A DNA stretch of 64,000 nucleotides from Paraphoma chrysanthemicola. Lineage: Eukaryota > Ascomycota > Dothideomycetes > Pleosporales > Phaeosphaeriaceae. Positions 9,837-21,151 of the stretch are shown here, one piece after another. Made by a program: the position numbers and the translations under genes. Within the stretch, counting starts at the first letter, position 1, and every line of letters starts with the position of its first letter. The notes below the pieces were generated by a model, which was not told the origin of the DNA, made no database searches, and was given only the letters and a program-made list of their open reading frames with translations. Where the stretch lies: contig JAGMWG010000017.1 in NCBI GenBank assembly GCA_020744225.1, positions 1,116,001-1,180,000 of the forward strand, in the 5' to 3' direction.

Positions 9837-11755
9837 TTATGTTCGAAAGTTCTCAACATTGCCCACTTCACGGCCAATCTCCAAAAAGTTTCCATCCTGC
9901 CCATGTCGCAATCCCAGCCCATCTAGATTGCCCAGTACATCCGCCGCCTCTTCCGAGCCCAACACCACCTCGGCCTCGAATATTATATCTTTCAAAGTCG
10001 GTCTGGCCGCTGGGTCGTAATTCAAACATTGCCGAACGATATTTTTCAAATCTTCCGAATACTTTGCCGGCGACCGAAACCTGCCTTGGCCAGTGAGTGT
10101 GGTGGTTTCATCATTGTTGGAACGGTTTCGCGTATCAGGGTATGACAGGGGTAATAAACCGTCATAGTTCTTGACGATCACCGGGTTGGTGACTTTTGTG
10201 TCTCGAACAGGGCCGTGGTGGGTCAATTGGTTGACGAGGAGAGACCATGCGATGCTACCCAGACCCCCATACGTCCGTCTTCTCGCCAAGGGGTGTCCAG
10301 GGCGGGCCTTCTGGATTTTGGCGCTCCTGCGTAGTGTCAGTCGGTGAAAGGTGCACTTTGCTGGAGATCATACCGGAGCATATCGCGTCGCTTCTCTTTG
10401 AATGAGATAGTCTTCAGGGTTGTCTGAGATTGGACATGAACCATCGCCGAAGCTGTAGAACGCGACTCCAAAGTCTGCAAGGACAGGTAAAATTGGTAAC
10501 GTCTATTTTGGTAAGCAATATCCGCTGCCTTCAAATAATTTGACATACTTCCCAGTCTCTGCTCGTCCACGTTCCATGCTTCGTCTTCTTAGTAAAAGGG
10601 CCATCGGAAACTGGTGTTTGTACATCATCGTCAAGCGCAGCCTCCCGCTTGCGCCTTTTGAGGCTCAAAAGCACGTTGGTTGGAGTTACGTCTAGATGCG
10701 TCATAGGTTTCCAGCCTTCAAGTGGCTCGTCTGCTACCGTACCTTTATGGAGGACCAAACAGGCCATTGCTAGGGCCTTCATCACGTACCAGATGAAAAC
10801 TTCGGGGAGGAACTCCGCTGTACACTTCTTGTCATAGTCGCTCATCGCATGGTACAGATCCCCAACTTCGTAGTGCTCTAGATAGATCCTATATCTCATC
10901 TGCACCATCATCAAACGGTAGCCTAGAAAACGTAACAGGTACCGACACGCTTCGGGTTCTGCTTCTCTCCGTTGCTCGATGAGTTGATGGCAGCGGATCT
11001 CTTGCGGCACGCGTCCTCTCCAAATCTTGGGGTCGCGCCAGTCCCTCCGATCCGCAATTTGGGTGTCTTTGAGAACCATTTTCTTGACGCGATGTTAGTT
11101 TCACAAACTGAGATACATGCGCCTAGGGCCTTACTCGTGTTATATTGGCGTTGTCATCTACCTCAACGCAAAGGCCTGCCACGCGGAATCAATCAGTACC
11201 TAGAGTCTTTACCCCGTGCCACATGTTTTCGTTTTCGGTACTTATAAGAGGTTTAGTCTGCAGCAAGGCATGGTTCTTGACCATCTTTCCGTCCGCGCCT
11301 TCCTGAAGAGCTGGCAATATGAGGTCGCTGTTCCATGCGGGATCGTCCGGAAAAGGCCAAAAGTCATATGGCATCTTGTCGACATTGGCACCGGTAGCTG
11401 TTGATACATCATCTTCGGGTGCGTTGGCTGCACCATGTGACCAGTCATCCACTTCTTGGCCATCTTGAGGCTCGTCGCCACGTGCTTCTACCGGCTCCAC
11501 CTCAACCTCCGGTCTGTCCAACTGTGCTACCTGCGCACCTTGTTCTCGATTTGGCAACCGTCCAGTTCTCTTCGCACGAGCAGCATCCGTCGCAGTATAT
11601 GGTCGATCGGGGATTGGATTCGGCTCTAGCAGCTGGGGACCAGGATCTTGATTTTCGCTGCCTGCGTAATGATCCTGAATGGTCGGATGTCCGGCCCATA
11701 TCGTCGAGATGGTGTTACTTCTTTGCTCTGGAAATACATTAGACAAAGTAACCAT
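9837..11755 (-). pseudogene. Protein-kinase-like gene, copy 2, with nonsense and frameshift
   Basis: Exons read on the minus strand are 11755-11135, 11082-10549, 10502-10374 and 10326-9837. Three introns (46-52 nt) are in phase 0, and the first three exon junctions match kinase copy 1. Kinase features: VLKDTQ lysine, catalytic loop HLDVTPTN, DFG (LADFGVAF) and a C-lobe RQCLNYDPAARPTL motif. Two lesions are visible. TGA at 11191-11189 falls inside the glycine-rich loop (LGTD, stop, FRVAGL). A run of five C on the plus strand (10264-10268) carries one base too many for the frame that resumes at VW-LGSIAWSLL; removing one base gives exactly 591 codons. It lies 3' of the NLR-type receptor in the same orientation with a 542-bp gap. 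The five-base run could be a base-calling error; the TGA is not. Confidence 0.78.
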
Positions 11756-12297
11756 GGTTCATCATTATATGAACGTACGCTTTGTCCAAGCCCCCCTGTG
11801 TTCCTGCATATACATCACTGCATCGTGCCGGAAGTAGTCGTATATACGTCTGAACGGCGGAGGCATGTCGTCGGCGAACTAATGAAATAAGGAGAAGGTA
11901 ATCGCGTGTGTCCATCGAAAGCTAGATCTCAGAATTTGAGTTTCCATGGTGCTTCTGGTTGTAGTTGACGGCCCTGTCACGAGACAAAGGAAGGTCGTCA
12001 AAGAAGCGCTAAAGCAAACAATAGACAGTAGCGGGTACCATAGGAGTGTCCTTCTGCGGTTTATTCCGAATGGGATCGTTTTCGGTGGGTCTACGTAGAA
12101 TTCAGAAAGTGTACTTGACGGAAACACAAGCTTTTTCCATTGTTCGCGACATCGTGCTATATGCAGCACCAACTAATAGTTTTGTGCACTGTCCTGACAA
12201 GCATGGTTGGTGCTCATTCTCCAACGGACGCGTGGGATCCCACATGATCGTGGACATCATGGACCCGAAGTACAAAGCTGAGAGCTGTATATATTCT
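11756..12297. other. Spacer between receptor and kinase copy 2
   Basis: The stretch lies downstream of the receptor and upstream of the kinase on the minus strand, so it should hold the kinase promoter. No other gene is recognised. Confidence 0.4.
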
Positions 12298-15200
12298 TCA
12301 CCGTGGTTTCTCTTCCTCGCACATCTCTACGCCGGACGCAGGTCCGGTGGCTATTGGATCTTGATTGTTTCCTTCGCTTGATCCAGCTTGCAACATCTCT
12401 TGCTGCATTCTATCAAAGTCGTTGCGACATCGCATAGTTTTCGAGTGCATCGAGCCCAACACTTGGGTGTAACCATCGCATGCTCGTTGGTATAGCTTTG
12501 CAGCTTCTGTGTAGCGATGAAGCCTGTGCAGGATTTGAGCGAGGCAGTGGACAGAAATTAGTGTTTCGCGGTGCAGCGCTCCTAGCTCTTTCTCTTTCCC
12601 TTCTAGCGCTTGCTGGTAGAACTTCTCTGCCTCTTCGTACTGACCCTGCTCATAAAGTACTCCTGCTAGATTGTGCAAGCTCGTTAAGGTATCAGGGTGG
12701 TGATGTCCTAGTTCTTTCTCGCTCCCTTCTAGTGATCGCCGGTAGAGCTTCTCTGCCTCCTCGTACTGATCCTGCTCATCAAGCACTAGCGCTAGACTGT
12801 GCAAGCTCGTTAAGGTATTAGGGTGGTGATTTCCTAGCTCTTCTACTCTCCCTTCTAGCGCTCGTCGGTAGAGCTTCTCTGCTTCTTCGTACTGACCCTG
12901 ATCATGAAGCACTACTGCTAGATTGTACAAGCTTAATAACGTTACAGGATGGCGATGTCCTAACTCTCTCTCTCTCCCTTCTAGCGATAGCCTGTGGAGC
13001 GTCTCTGCGTCTTTAAACTTGCTCTTAGCCCGCAGTACTTCCGCTAAATTATTTAAGCTTTGTAACGTGTCAGGGTGGCGCTCACCTAGCGCTTTCTCTC
13101 TCCCTTCAAGCGCACGTCGGTGAAGCGTCTCTGCCTCTCCGAACTCGCCTTGACAATCTAGTGTTACCGCTAAGTTGTTTACGCTATAAAGCGTCTTGGA
13201 GTGGCTCTGTCCTAGCTGTCTCTCCCTCCCTTCTAGCGCCCGCCGATTAAGCTTCTCCGCCTCCTCATACTTGCCTCGCTCTATCAGTATCCACGCCAGA
13301 ATGTCCACACTATCCAGTGTCTCTTGGCTGTCTAATCCTAGTGTCGTTTCCCTCGCAGTAAGTGCTCTTGCTGCGATTTGTTGCGCAGTGCTGTACTTGC
13401 CCTGCTCCTCTAGATACCACGCTGCATTTGTCAGTACTTTCGCCCATGCCTTCAGCGCCTCTTCAGCAGCTGGCTCGCTGTCGAACAGCGGTTCAACGTG
13501 TGGAAGAAGCTGACGGCACTTCGCCCAGTTCTCGAAATCTCCATTTGGTAATTCTTGCGCCATCAGTTCTACGAATTGCTGCTTCCACTGTTCCGCATCG
13601 GAAGATGACGACAACCAGACTTGTGTACAGAATCGCACAAGAGCGTGCATCTCACAGGTGCTTCCGTCTGCTGTCATGGACACCAAGGAGTAGGCACGCA
13701 GCATGTCCAGGTCCTCGTTGAAAGCGGAGTCGGCGCCTTCCTCGTCTTCACCATCTTCTGCGGCCTTTTTCGCCGCATCTCTGCTGTATCTGCGCAATGT
13801 TGACTCAGGTATGCCCTGGGGGTTGAAACAGCTCATCAGCGACAGCAGGTCCGCAGCCGACCGCCGTTCCCGCCTGATTTGCTCGAATGACATCTGCCAT
13901 GTTGTCACTACCGAGTTGAACGCGCTCTCATCGCGGCGCAGATCGCCCATGTCTTGGTTGAGCAAACTCTCTCGCTTGTTGCTGCTCTTCCGAAACTCAT
14001 CTAGATAGCTCGTGACGGTCATGCGCGCACGTCGGTTGATGTATGCAGCTGCCTGGCTGATGGCAAGAGGTATACAATCGAGCGTGCGCAGCAACTCGAC
14101 AGCGCTCTCTTCAATCGGCGGGTCGCAGAGCTTGTTGCGAAGCAACTGCAGACCTTCACTCTCGTCCATAGCGAGCACCTCTTTGATCTTGTTGTAGCCT
14201 CCTACGAGCCTGGCTGCCACATCTTTGTTCCGCGACGTGACCAGTATTGCCCCATTGCGGCTCTGAGGCAAGTACGTGGCAAGCGGTATCTGTGCGCCGG
14301 TGTCCGCCTCGTCTCGCTGGCGCTTCTGCGGCGGGAAGAAGGTCTCTGCATCGTCCACGTTATCTAGAACCATGACCCACCGTCCGTTTGCCTCGTCCCG
14401 CAGCCAGTCGCCGACCAGCCGCAACACATTGGCCTTCGAGTCCCTACCCGGAAGTTGCAACCGGTCTGCAATGGCTCGGTACGCTTCGTCGAACCGGACA
14501 CGTGTGCTGGCATGCACCCAGAAGACGAAAGTGTGCGGGCTCGCATCACGAATGCTGTTGGCATATCGAATGGCGAGCTGCGACTTCCCTACCCCGCCGA
14601 GGCCCACCAGCGCTGCCCGCGCGCCAGGTCCCGCGCACTTGTCGCGCAACCACGCCAACATCTCGGGCCGGTCCACAAAATCAGGGTCCGGCGCAAATGG
14701 CAGCGTCGAGAAAGCCTCGCGCGTCCTAGCGGGCCGATGTGTATATGTAGCACGCTTCTCGTCAGAGCATGCATTGAGCTCCCTCTTTAGCCGCGCAAAT
14801 GCCTTGCCCCGACCTTCCCCATATATAAGCGGCATGTGCACATCAAAGATACCCAGCAATGAGTATGCAATATCTTCTTCGCGCTTTGTCTTGCGTTGTC
14901 CTACCCAAGACATGCGCTCCTCAACGCTGAATCCGTTGAGCGGCGTCCCTTGAAGGGCATCGATGCTAATCCCGGTAATGCCGTGTAGCTCGTGTAGCAG
15001 CGATGTTTTGTCACCAAGTCGCACACCTTGGACAGAGAAAAACTCTACCGATTCTGGGGCCACCAGCTCCTGAAGGGTCCAGCCTCGCGTGAACCATCTA
15101 CTTTGTTGGAGAGCAGGGTACCAGTCTTGAAGGGCAGGTAGGCTGCTAGTGATACTGTCAATTGAGACATCGGACAGATAGACGTAGCATCGAGCAGCGT

Positions 15201-15501
15201 TGCGGTACCATTTGAACATAGAGTTGATTGCCTCAGAGAGCTCTGCACTACTGGACTTGTCGATAGCGCATGTGTCTACCCAGAAGTAGCGGAGGCCATC
15301 TTTGGCAGCCTGGTCCGCACAGAACTCGAGTTTTCTGTATCCTGCTTTGGTCGTGCCTGTGGCTCTCTCTAGATCCGCTAGGGTGACTTCGTCAAAATCT
15401 TCACCCCAGGTATGAGATAAGATGGCATATCGGGGGATGGCGTCGCCGATAAATTCTGTCAGACTGTATGTGCCGTCCTCGTTGCGTTGTACAAGGCGCA
15501 T
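12298..15501 (-). CDS. HET-NB-ARC-TPR receptor (fungal NLR), 1067 aa
   Basis: An intact, intronless ORF from ATG 15501 to 12298. Residues 1-240 form a HET domain (YAILSHTWGED at 25-35, YFWVDTCAIDKSSS at 72-85, FTRGWTLQELVAP at 137-149, YSLLGIFDVHMPLIYGEG at 213-230). Residues 275-560 form the NB-ARC switch: Walker A GLGGVGKSQ at 300-308, Walker B RWVMVLDNVDD at 374-384, and a TSR sensor motif at 422-424. Residues 690-1020 hold about eight TPR/kinesin-light-chain-type units of 42 residues (QGQYEEAEKLYRRALEG pattern), strikingly similar to each other. Known family role: such STAND proteins sense a ligand through the repeats, oligomerise through NB-ARC and fire the HET effector to cause cell death. 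Kinase copy 2 follows on the same strand. The decayed gene at 4748-5690 is a paralog of the HET part. Assignment is firm; the ligand is unknown. Confidence 0.95.
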   Translation of the reverse strand: MRLVQRNEDGTYSLTEFIGDAIPRYAILSHTWGEDFDEVTLADLERATGTTKAGYRKLEFCADQAAKDGLRYFWVDTCAIDKSSSAELSEAINSMFKWYRNAARCYVYLSDVSIDSITSSLPALQDWYPALQQSRWFTRGWTLQELVAPESVEFFSVQGVRLGDKTSLLHELHGITGISIDALQGTPLNGFSVEERMSWVGQRKTKREEDIAYSLLGIFDVHMPLIYGEGRGKAFARLKRELNACSDEKRATYTHRPARTREAFSTLPFAPDPDFVDRPEMLAWLRDKCAGPGARAALVGLGGVGKSQLAIRYANSIRDASPHTFVFWVHASTRVRFDEAYRAIADRLQLPGRDSKANVLRLVGDWLRDEANGRWVMVLDNVDDAETFFPPQKRQRDEADTGAQIPLATYLPQSRNGAILVTSRNKDVAARLVGGYNKIKEVLAMDESEGLQLLRNKLCDPPIEESAVELLRTLDCIPLAISQAAAYINRRARMTVTSYLDEFRKSSNKRESLLNQDMGDLRRDESAFNSVVTTWQMSFEQIRRERRSAADLLSLMSCFNPQGIPESTLRRYSRDAAKKAAEDGEDEEGADSAFNEDLDMLRAYSLVSMTADGSTCEMHALVRFCTQVWLSSSSDAEQWKQQFVELMAQELPNGDFENWAKCRQLLPHVEPLFDSEPAAEEALKAWAKVLTNAAWYLEEQGKYSTAQQIAARALTARETTLGLDSQETLDSVDILAWILIERGKYEEAEKLNRRALEGRERQLGQSHSKTLYSVNNLAVTLDCQGEFGEAETLHRRALEGREKALGERHPDTLQSLNNLAEVLRAKSKFKDAETLHRLSLEGRERELGHRHPVTLLSLYNLAVVLHDQGQYEEAEKLYRRALEGRVEELGNHHPNTLTSLHSLALVLDEQDQYEEAEKLYRRSLEGSEKELGHHHPDTLTSLHNLAGVLYEQGQYEEAEKFYQQALEGKEKELGALHRETLISVHCLAQILHRLHRYTEAAKLYQRACDGYTQVLGSMHSKTMRCRNDFDRMQQEMLQAGSSEGNNQDPIATGPASGVEMCEEEKPR
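12560..13345 (-). repeat. Tandem 126-nt repeats encoding TPR units
   Basis: The block CTTTCTCTTTCCCTTCTAG at about 12588 recurs at 12714 and at further 126-nt steps upstream. Each step equals one 42-aa TPR unit in the receptor. High similarity between units at DNA level suggests recent duplication or gene conversion. Confidence 0.85.
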
Positions 15502-16283
15502 GATTGCAACGAATCAAGGGATCAGGTCCACATGGCATGTCCCTCGGACGTGGTCAACAGTATGGGGCCAGGAGCAGAGTTCGAGACTATAGATCGTGTG
15601 AAGTCGTACGTGTGTGGCAGAGAAATGTCGCCCAACAAGGCTGAGGCTGAAGGAGCGCTTGGCATGCTTCCAGCCAGTGCAGCTGACCATTGTCTGCGAA
15701 GCAGAGGCTCGCGTGGAAAAAACCTGCGTTGTCCATAATTGAACCTCATTATAGTTGATCACTGTACATAACCGTCATCTGCTCTTCTATGTCACAGATA
15801 TGCCACTCACACGGTCGTCGAATCTACATTAGCGCTGGTGCGAACGAACGCGTCGCATGTCGAACCGCCAAACACACGCCGTGCACAGACCGCATTCTTA
15901 TCTTATCACAACCTACCAGATTCGGCACCTTTCCCCTCAGGCATCGATCACGGATGACGCCTCTGAGTTTCAAGGTGAATCGCCCAAAATAGCTACCCGC
16001 ATCACGAACACCTCACACCTCACATGCAAATTGCACATCAACACGATATATGCAAAACTGTCGAAGCATTGCTATGTAACTCCAGAGCTATGTATATGGG
16101 TATATAACCAGCAGGACCAGCCCGACGGAGAAAAAAACATTGGAGCGAAAGTCCTGGCCCCTATCCAAAGAGCACCAGCTTTCGATATACTACGCGCCTG
16201 CAGTGCATCCAGGCACTGTGCTATTCCGGTCAGTATCTACGTCGCCAAAGGTGAGGGTGTTTCTTACATCTCCTTTCGAAATT
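15502..16283. other. Intergenic, nothing recognised
   Basis: The region upstream of the receptor start and downstream of the small secreted protein contains no ORF with recognisable content. It should hold the receptor promoter. Confidence 0.4.
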
Positions 16284-16545
16284 CTACTCCTCAATCTTAG
16301 CTTCAGCAACGGTCTCAATGCCCCTCACATGATTGAGCACGGCACGAGGCAAGGTCGTAAGTCCCACAGAGCGGCGACGACCTGCGTTGCACACCGGGAT
16401 GTTCCTGCAGCTGTGGTGACGATCAGTATACGCGTCGACAATGATATTTTGACTCATTGTCTTACATGTCGTTACCGCCGCCGCCGCCGCTGGCGGAGAC
16501 CGAGATGGCAAAGGCGAGCATTGCGAGAGTAGTGGTGAACTTCAT
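16284..16545 (-). CDS. Small secreted protein, 68 aa, two exons
   Basis: Read on the minus strand, exon 16545-16466 joins exon 16410-16284 across a 55-nt intron (GTAAGA donor, branch CTGAT, acceptor CACCACAG, phase 2). The total is 207 nt, 69 codons including TAG. The product starts MKFTTTLAMLAFAISVSA, a typical signal peptide with likely cleavage after SVSA or SASA. A five-glycine run follows, then CRNIPVC with the only two cysteines, then a basic RRR stretch and an acidic C-terminus. Neither exon alone shows it, and the correct ATG lies inside a longer open frame. No family is recognised. Size, signal peptide and cysteine pair fit a candidate secreted peptide or effector, but that role is inference. 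The clean splice phase supports a real gene. Confidence 0.68.
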
Positions 16546-17187
16546 GATAATTGGGGTGTTTGGAACTTGTATGGAGCGTTGTAAAGAGCCGAGAGGGAAT
16601 GATGACGTTGGAAAGACTGGAAGTGAATGCTGATGACCTGATGAAAGCAGCATTTGATGCCTTCTGTTGAGCCTCTTATATGTCCTTTCCTTCTCCTCTC
16701 ATCAATCTGCGTTCACCTATATCTTTGATATCTATTTCTATTCCTTACATGCATCGCTCATCTTCCAAACTATTCTCATCGTGCATGTTTCCATTGTCTT
16801 TCGATGTCTAAAATTGCGACCTCGCTTGAGCTTTGGCGAGTCTCGAGCCTCAAGCATTCACGTTGATGTTCACCAGCTATTATTACCATGAAGGCCCGAT
16901 ATAGTGGGAACAATAAGATGATACGCGCGAGGCTCATCTATCGCGGCTATTTCAAGTTCTCAAGTGTTTCAAGCCGTGGAAATGAAATTGTGCTTACGCG
17001 ATGACACGCCCCGGCGGCTGGAGGCGTGCGAACACCAAAATACGCACTGCGACACAGCAGGAGTAAGATGACCAAGTATTGTTGGCTTCTCATCTCGAGT
17101 GGCGAGGTATAGAATAATGCGAATGCTAGCCATGATGAGGGAAAAGCCAGCCTTCCAACAACTGGGCACCCGTGCGCATCAATCGTC
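16546..17187. other. Divergent intergenic region
   Basis: This is shared upstream sequence between the small secreted protein (minus) and the acyltransferase-like gene (plus). 16680-16800 is pyrimidine-rich. No RNA gene is recognised. Confidence 0.4.
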
Positions 17188-18521
17188 ATGTCCAATACCA
17201 CCAGCATATTCACATCGGTTCCAGAAGAATCATGGAGGCCTTCAGACTTGCTTCCGGCAGTTCTTTGGGGCATCACACTCGTCGTCACCAGTCTCTTGAT
17301 CGTTACCTTTCCACAGCATCTGAATCGATGGACCGGCATCTCCATTCTCATCGTACCAGCTTGCGGCGCGTTCCAGACCGGCCACAACATCTTCCCTGAT
17401 GAAGTCTTCGTAGACTACTACCTCCGCTTTATCATCATACTGTCGTCGCATATTACATGGTTGGCATTCCGCGATTCGCCGACATCAGCTACGAACCCCA
17501 CATCAGTCAAAGGGAAGCCCAAGAAAGTGCACAGTCTGTGGCTGCATGGTTACAAGCTTCTTTTCAATCCCAGAGGTGTTGGGACGGAATGGGAAGTACC
17601 GAACCTATGGCCTGGCTATCGATACACCACAGAGATCACGAAGCACAAAACTTCTCACGTCAAGCAAGGAGCGAACTGTGGAGGGACCATCCTACCTCAT
17701 CAAAGCAAATGGCCCGCCATCGGCACTCGTCTCGGCTATCTCTTACTCAAATTTACTATCTTATGTCTCTACTACGTACGCTCCCATCCTCTTCGCCTGT
17801 GCCTCAACACCCCACCTAACGCCTCCAGGATACCCTCAATCCCTCCACCCTCCTCAACCTTACTCCCTCCGACTTCGCCTCACTCACCACCACCCTCTCC
17901 GTCCCCTCCAGAACTTCCCTCACTCTCCGCGCCATCTCAACCCGCATGTCCCTCGCCCTCGGCAACTTCCTTCCCGACTACCTCATCCTCTCATCGTACC
18001 ACGACGTCTTCGCCATCTTCTTCATTGGCATCAATCTCGACGAATCATGGGAATGGCCACCTCTCTTTGGTTGCATTAGTGAAGCTTATAGCATGCGGAG
18101 GTTCTGGGGCGTGTTTTGGCATAAGTTGATTTATCGATCGTTTAATGGGCATGCTAGTGTAATTTCTAGCGCGCTTGGTATGAAGCAAAAGGGAATGATG
18201 GCCAGGGTTTTGAATAATTGTATCGTGTTCATGCTGTCGGGTGTGATGCATGGGCTTGTGCCGTGGAAGATGGGCGTCGGGTGTGCGTGGCGGGCGAGTG
18301 CGGAGTATTGGTTGATGCAGCCTGTTGCTTTTGTGGTGGAGGGGTTGGTGCAATGGTACTGGGCTAAGGCCATGCGAAGCAAGTTGACGTGGGTTGACAA
18401 AGAAACGATGACTAGGCTCGAGACTATGGTGGGGTATGTTTGGGTGGCGACCTGGTTGGTGTGGGAGGCTCCGAGACGAAATTCGGCGATCATCCACTGT
18501 GGTGTTGATGTGTCTAATTGA
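17188..18521 (+). CDS. Wax-synthase-like membrane O-acyltransferase, 426 aa
   Basis: Exon 17188-17775 and exon 17829-18521 join across a 53-nt phase-0 intron (GTACGC donor, CCTAAC branch). The protein is strongly hydrophobic with about seven to eight predicted membrane segments, starting at residues 20-45. Family marks: LLFNPRGVGTEWEV in exon 1; in exon 2, WEWPPLFGCISEAYSMRRFW with GVFWHKLIYR, then a histidine in LSGVMHGLVPW that is likely catalytic. This pattern matches the fungal wax synthase domain family, whose known members acylate alcohols, including acetylation of secondary metabolites such as trichothecene-type terpenoids. The substrate cannot be told here; no terpene synthase or polyketide synthase is nearby. 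The fold call is fairly firm. Confidence 0.8.
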
Positions 18522-21151
18522 ACCACCCGAAGTGTTAAATATTCTATTTACTAGGGACGGGCGAAGAGTATCACGGCAATGTACCAAGTCTCAAGCGTTG
18601 AGACAACTGAGAGAAGATCCATTTTGCGAACGCTATGTGCTATACTTATGAGGGTCGCGTAGACGGGAGGTTGACTTCGGCGATTTTCAACGAAAAGACA
18701 TGCTAGGCCTACATGTGATTAGAAAACAACGTTGAGATCCTCCACATGGTCCAATCATATAAACGTTTCGACGCAGTTCAGCAAGTAATGAAAGTTGCTT
18801 TGCAACCCCGTGTGAAGGCTCTCAGCAGCATAAGCAGGCCTTGCAACATGATCTTTCCGGGAAACAATCGCCGCCGGAACGAGTCGCTTCATAGCATTCA
18901 GAACGGCATCCAAGGTGGGATGGAGTGCCGCTCCAGCTCATGCTATGGACGCGCCACCGCGTCCCTTAATACGTATGCCCACCTGACTGTTATGCCACCT
19001 ATCTCTTCCGCAGAGGTGCAGTTTGGCTGTATTTCCTTTGAAGAAGGACAGCACGCGCCTCGAGATGGTCGTGGGTATCTAATAGTCCCGTAAGCTTCAT
19101 CTGCACTTCTTACATGCAAATACCGAGTCCCTCGGACTGCAATGACTCCGAGAGACATACTAGCATGAGCCATGATGAGATTATCACTCGGTGGTTGTGT
19201 GCGTACAACGAAGCGCGAAAACGGGCAGTTGAGGGACCCAACGAACGATGAGAGCGAGCTTCGATGAAGGGCATGTCAGCACACAGTGCCATCGCTGGGC
19301 TTGATAAGTATGAAGAGCCCATTGTGGAGGATAGAGAGATCACTTACGGAATGGATGTGATGTTCAGCAAAAAGGAGAAGATTGCGTACAAAGTAGCGAG
19401 TGACGTAAGGGCTACCTCAGTAGCAGGCGGCAACCTTCGAGCGACCACCAGTCAAGGCGAAAGCTATTTTCTCGGCACTTGTGCACCTCCAACGTAGTAT
19501 CCAGGGGTTTGCATGCGACGCGCGAGAAACTGTGATGAGCGGTGGTTGCTCGAAGGCCGCCGCCTGCATTGTCGTGTTGGTTGCGAGAGAGGAGTGAGGG
19601 GCCACGGCCAGGCTGCTGCTGACTGGATCATACATTGTTCTTGAGATCAGCCCGAACATGATAATTGGCCCTAAATCATCCCGTGAATCTGTATCTTGCC
19701 GATTCGTCCTTTGAGCCGAGAAAAGTGCTAAGCGTTCCTGATGCAGGTTTCGACCATGTCATACAGGGGCTCAACGTCACTGTTGAGTACGACATGACCG
19801 TGAACATACGAGCACACCCTGGATGTGTAACCGTGATATTTTGTGGGAAGTGAATTACAAAATGAGTCTGTGTGTACTGACCTAGTCCAGCAAAATCAGC
19901 TTGAGTCGAATACATGAAAAAAAAATCAGCAACGGCGCGGAGTCAAAGTATCTTGAACCATGGCGGTACAGGCATCACCCAGCCCGCTATCATCATGACT
20001 GCTCGGCCAGCACCAGTCTCCATGCAACCACATCTGTCTATCTCCCGGACACGCTCAGTGTTCGAGTCCCACCGCGCAAGATTATCGAGCGTGCCTCAAG
20101 AAACCAGCGCGAGGCTTATGTATTGGACGAATATGGCAGGCGTTGAAACAGCGGCGGAGGTCGGCTATCGGCTGGTCGGGTATGGTTTTGGCGGAGGACG
20201 TGGTGGAGGCTGATTCGGTGCCTTCGAAGGTTGGTTCGGCTGCGACTTGAGAGCAGGAACCTGTGCGTGAGTTGAGAAGGAGAAAACGTTTGAGCAGAAC
20301 AAAAGGAATGCCACCGCTGTGATGGCTACGTCGGAACGTTTGGAAGGACACTTAAAATAGCTGCAAAGATGGGGCACCGTGAGTGTGCCACCATCGCGAG
20401 CTGCGACCCCTACTTCAATGCGATTGAAGCAAGGAAAGCCGAGTGCGGTCGTGAAGTAGTGACGAATACGTGTCAAAGCACAGAGAACATCGCGCAACGT
20501 GTGAAGCGCGACAGTGTCTAAGAATGCTTGCACGCGTCGGACCACGAGGTACGTATCGGTATCTGGAGCGAGCTCCTTCACATTGGGTCTGGAGTGGAGA
20601 GATGCGTCGTAGTCGTCGACTTCGAGTGTGTTCGGTCCGAATGTAAGGGTAGGAATCCGAGCGCTCTGCATCAGTCAAACTAGCTCTGGTCGGCGGAGAT
20701 TGACAGTCGTTGGCGCGAGCGCGTCAGCGTTTAGTCTCAGATCTTACATAATGCTGCAGGTCCATCGCGTGACGCTACAGCGCGACTTCGTTTGTTTGCA
20801 TTTGTTGCGCGTTGAGTCTTTGGTTGGTAGGCTGTTGGCCTTTGGGCACCGTGCAGCTTGGGCTACACAGTTGGTGACGCAGCTACCTAGGTGGAGAAAG
20901 AGCTAGCCAGCGCATCAGTGAAGCACGAAAGTACGCAAGGCATATATCTACCTGATACGGTCCGTAGATACGGCGGAAGACTGGTGTTGCGTTCGAGTCT
21001 GGTGAGTAAAGAGGTGAAGTGGTCCAGCTAGGCAACAGAGTGACTCCTGAGATCTGGGAGGGATAACGTTCGCGGGGTGATCAGCTGACTAAGCACCCGT
21101 CACTTCAACCTCAGCCCGATAACAACCGCATCTAAGACCATCGAAGTTGAG
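18522..21151. other. 2.6-kb gene-poor stretch
   Basis: Many short ORFs occur on both strands without recognisable content. The most plausible is a 168-aa minus-strand ORF (20165-20671), listed separately. No tRNA, transposase or repeat is recognised. Confidence 0.4.
20165..20671 (-). CDS. Possible hypothetical protein, 168 aa
   Basis: The ORF runs from a genuine ATG at 20671. The N-terminal 110 residues look like ordinary protein (TLTFGPNTLEVDDYDASL, YLVVRRVQAFLDTVALHTL). Near residue 118 there is a hydrophobic segment (VAITAVAFLLFCSNVFSF), followed by a Pro/Arg-rich tail. No family is recognised, and the gene could be larger and spliced or not real. Supporting it are length, composition and position in an otherwise empty 2.6-kb gap; against it are the low-complexity end and the lack of any known motif. 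Confidence 0.3.
   Translation of the reverse strand: MQSARIPTLTFGPNTLEVDDYDASLHSRPNVKELAPDTDTYLVVRRVQAFLDTVALHTLRDVLCALTRIRHYFTTALGFPCFNRIEVGVAARDGGTLTVPHLCSYFKCPSKRSDVAITAVAFLLFCSNVFSFSTHAQVPALKSQPNQPSKAPNQPPPRPPPKPYPTSR

Noticed and set aside
14276..14953. 225-aa plus-strand ORF inside the receptor gene
   Set aside because: Antisense shadow of the NB-ARC region, which is clearly coded on the minus strand.
18045..18587. 180-aa and 131-aa minus-strand ORFs
   Set aside because: They are antisense to exon 2 of the wax-synthase-like gene and His/Pro-rich without motifs.
20045..20075. GTGTTCGAGTCCCACC resembling a tRNA B box
   Set aside because: No A box or acceptor stem is found at the right distance upstream.
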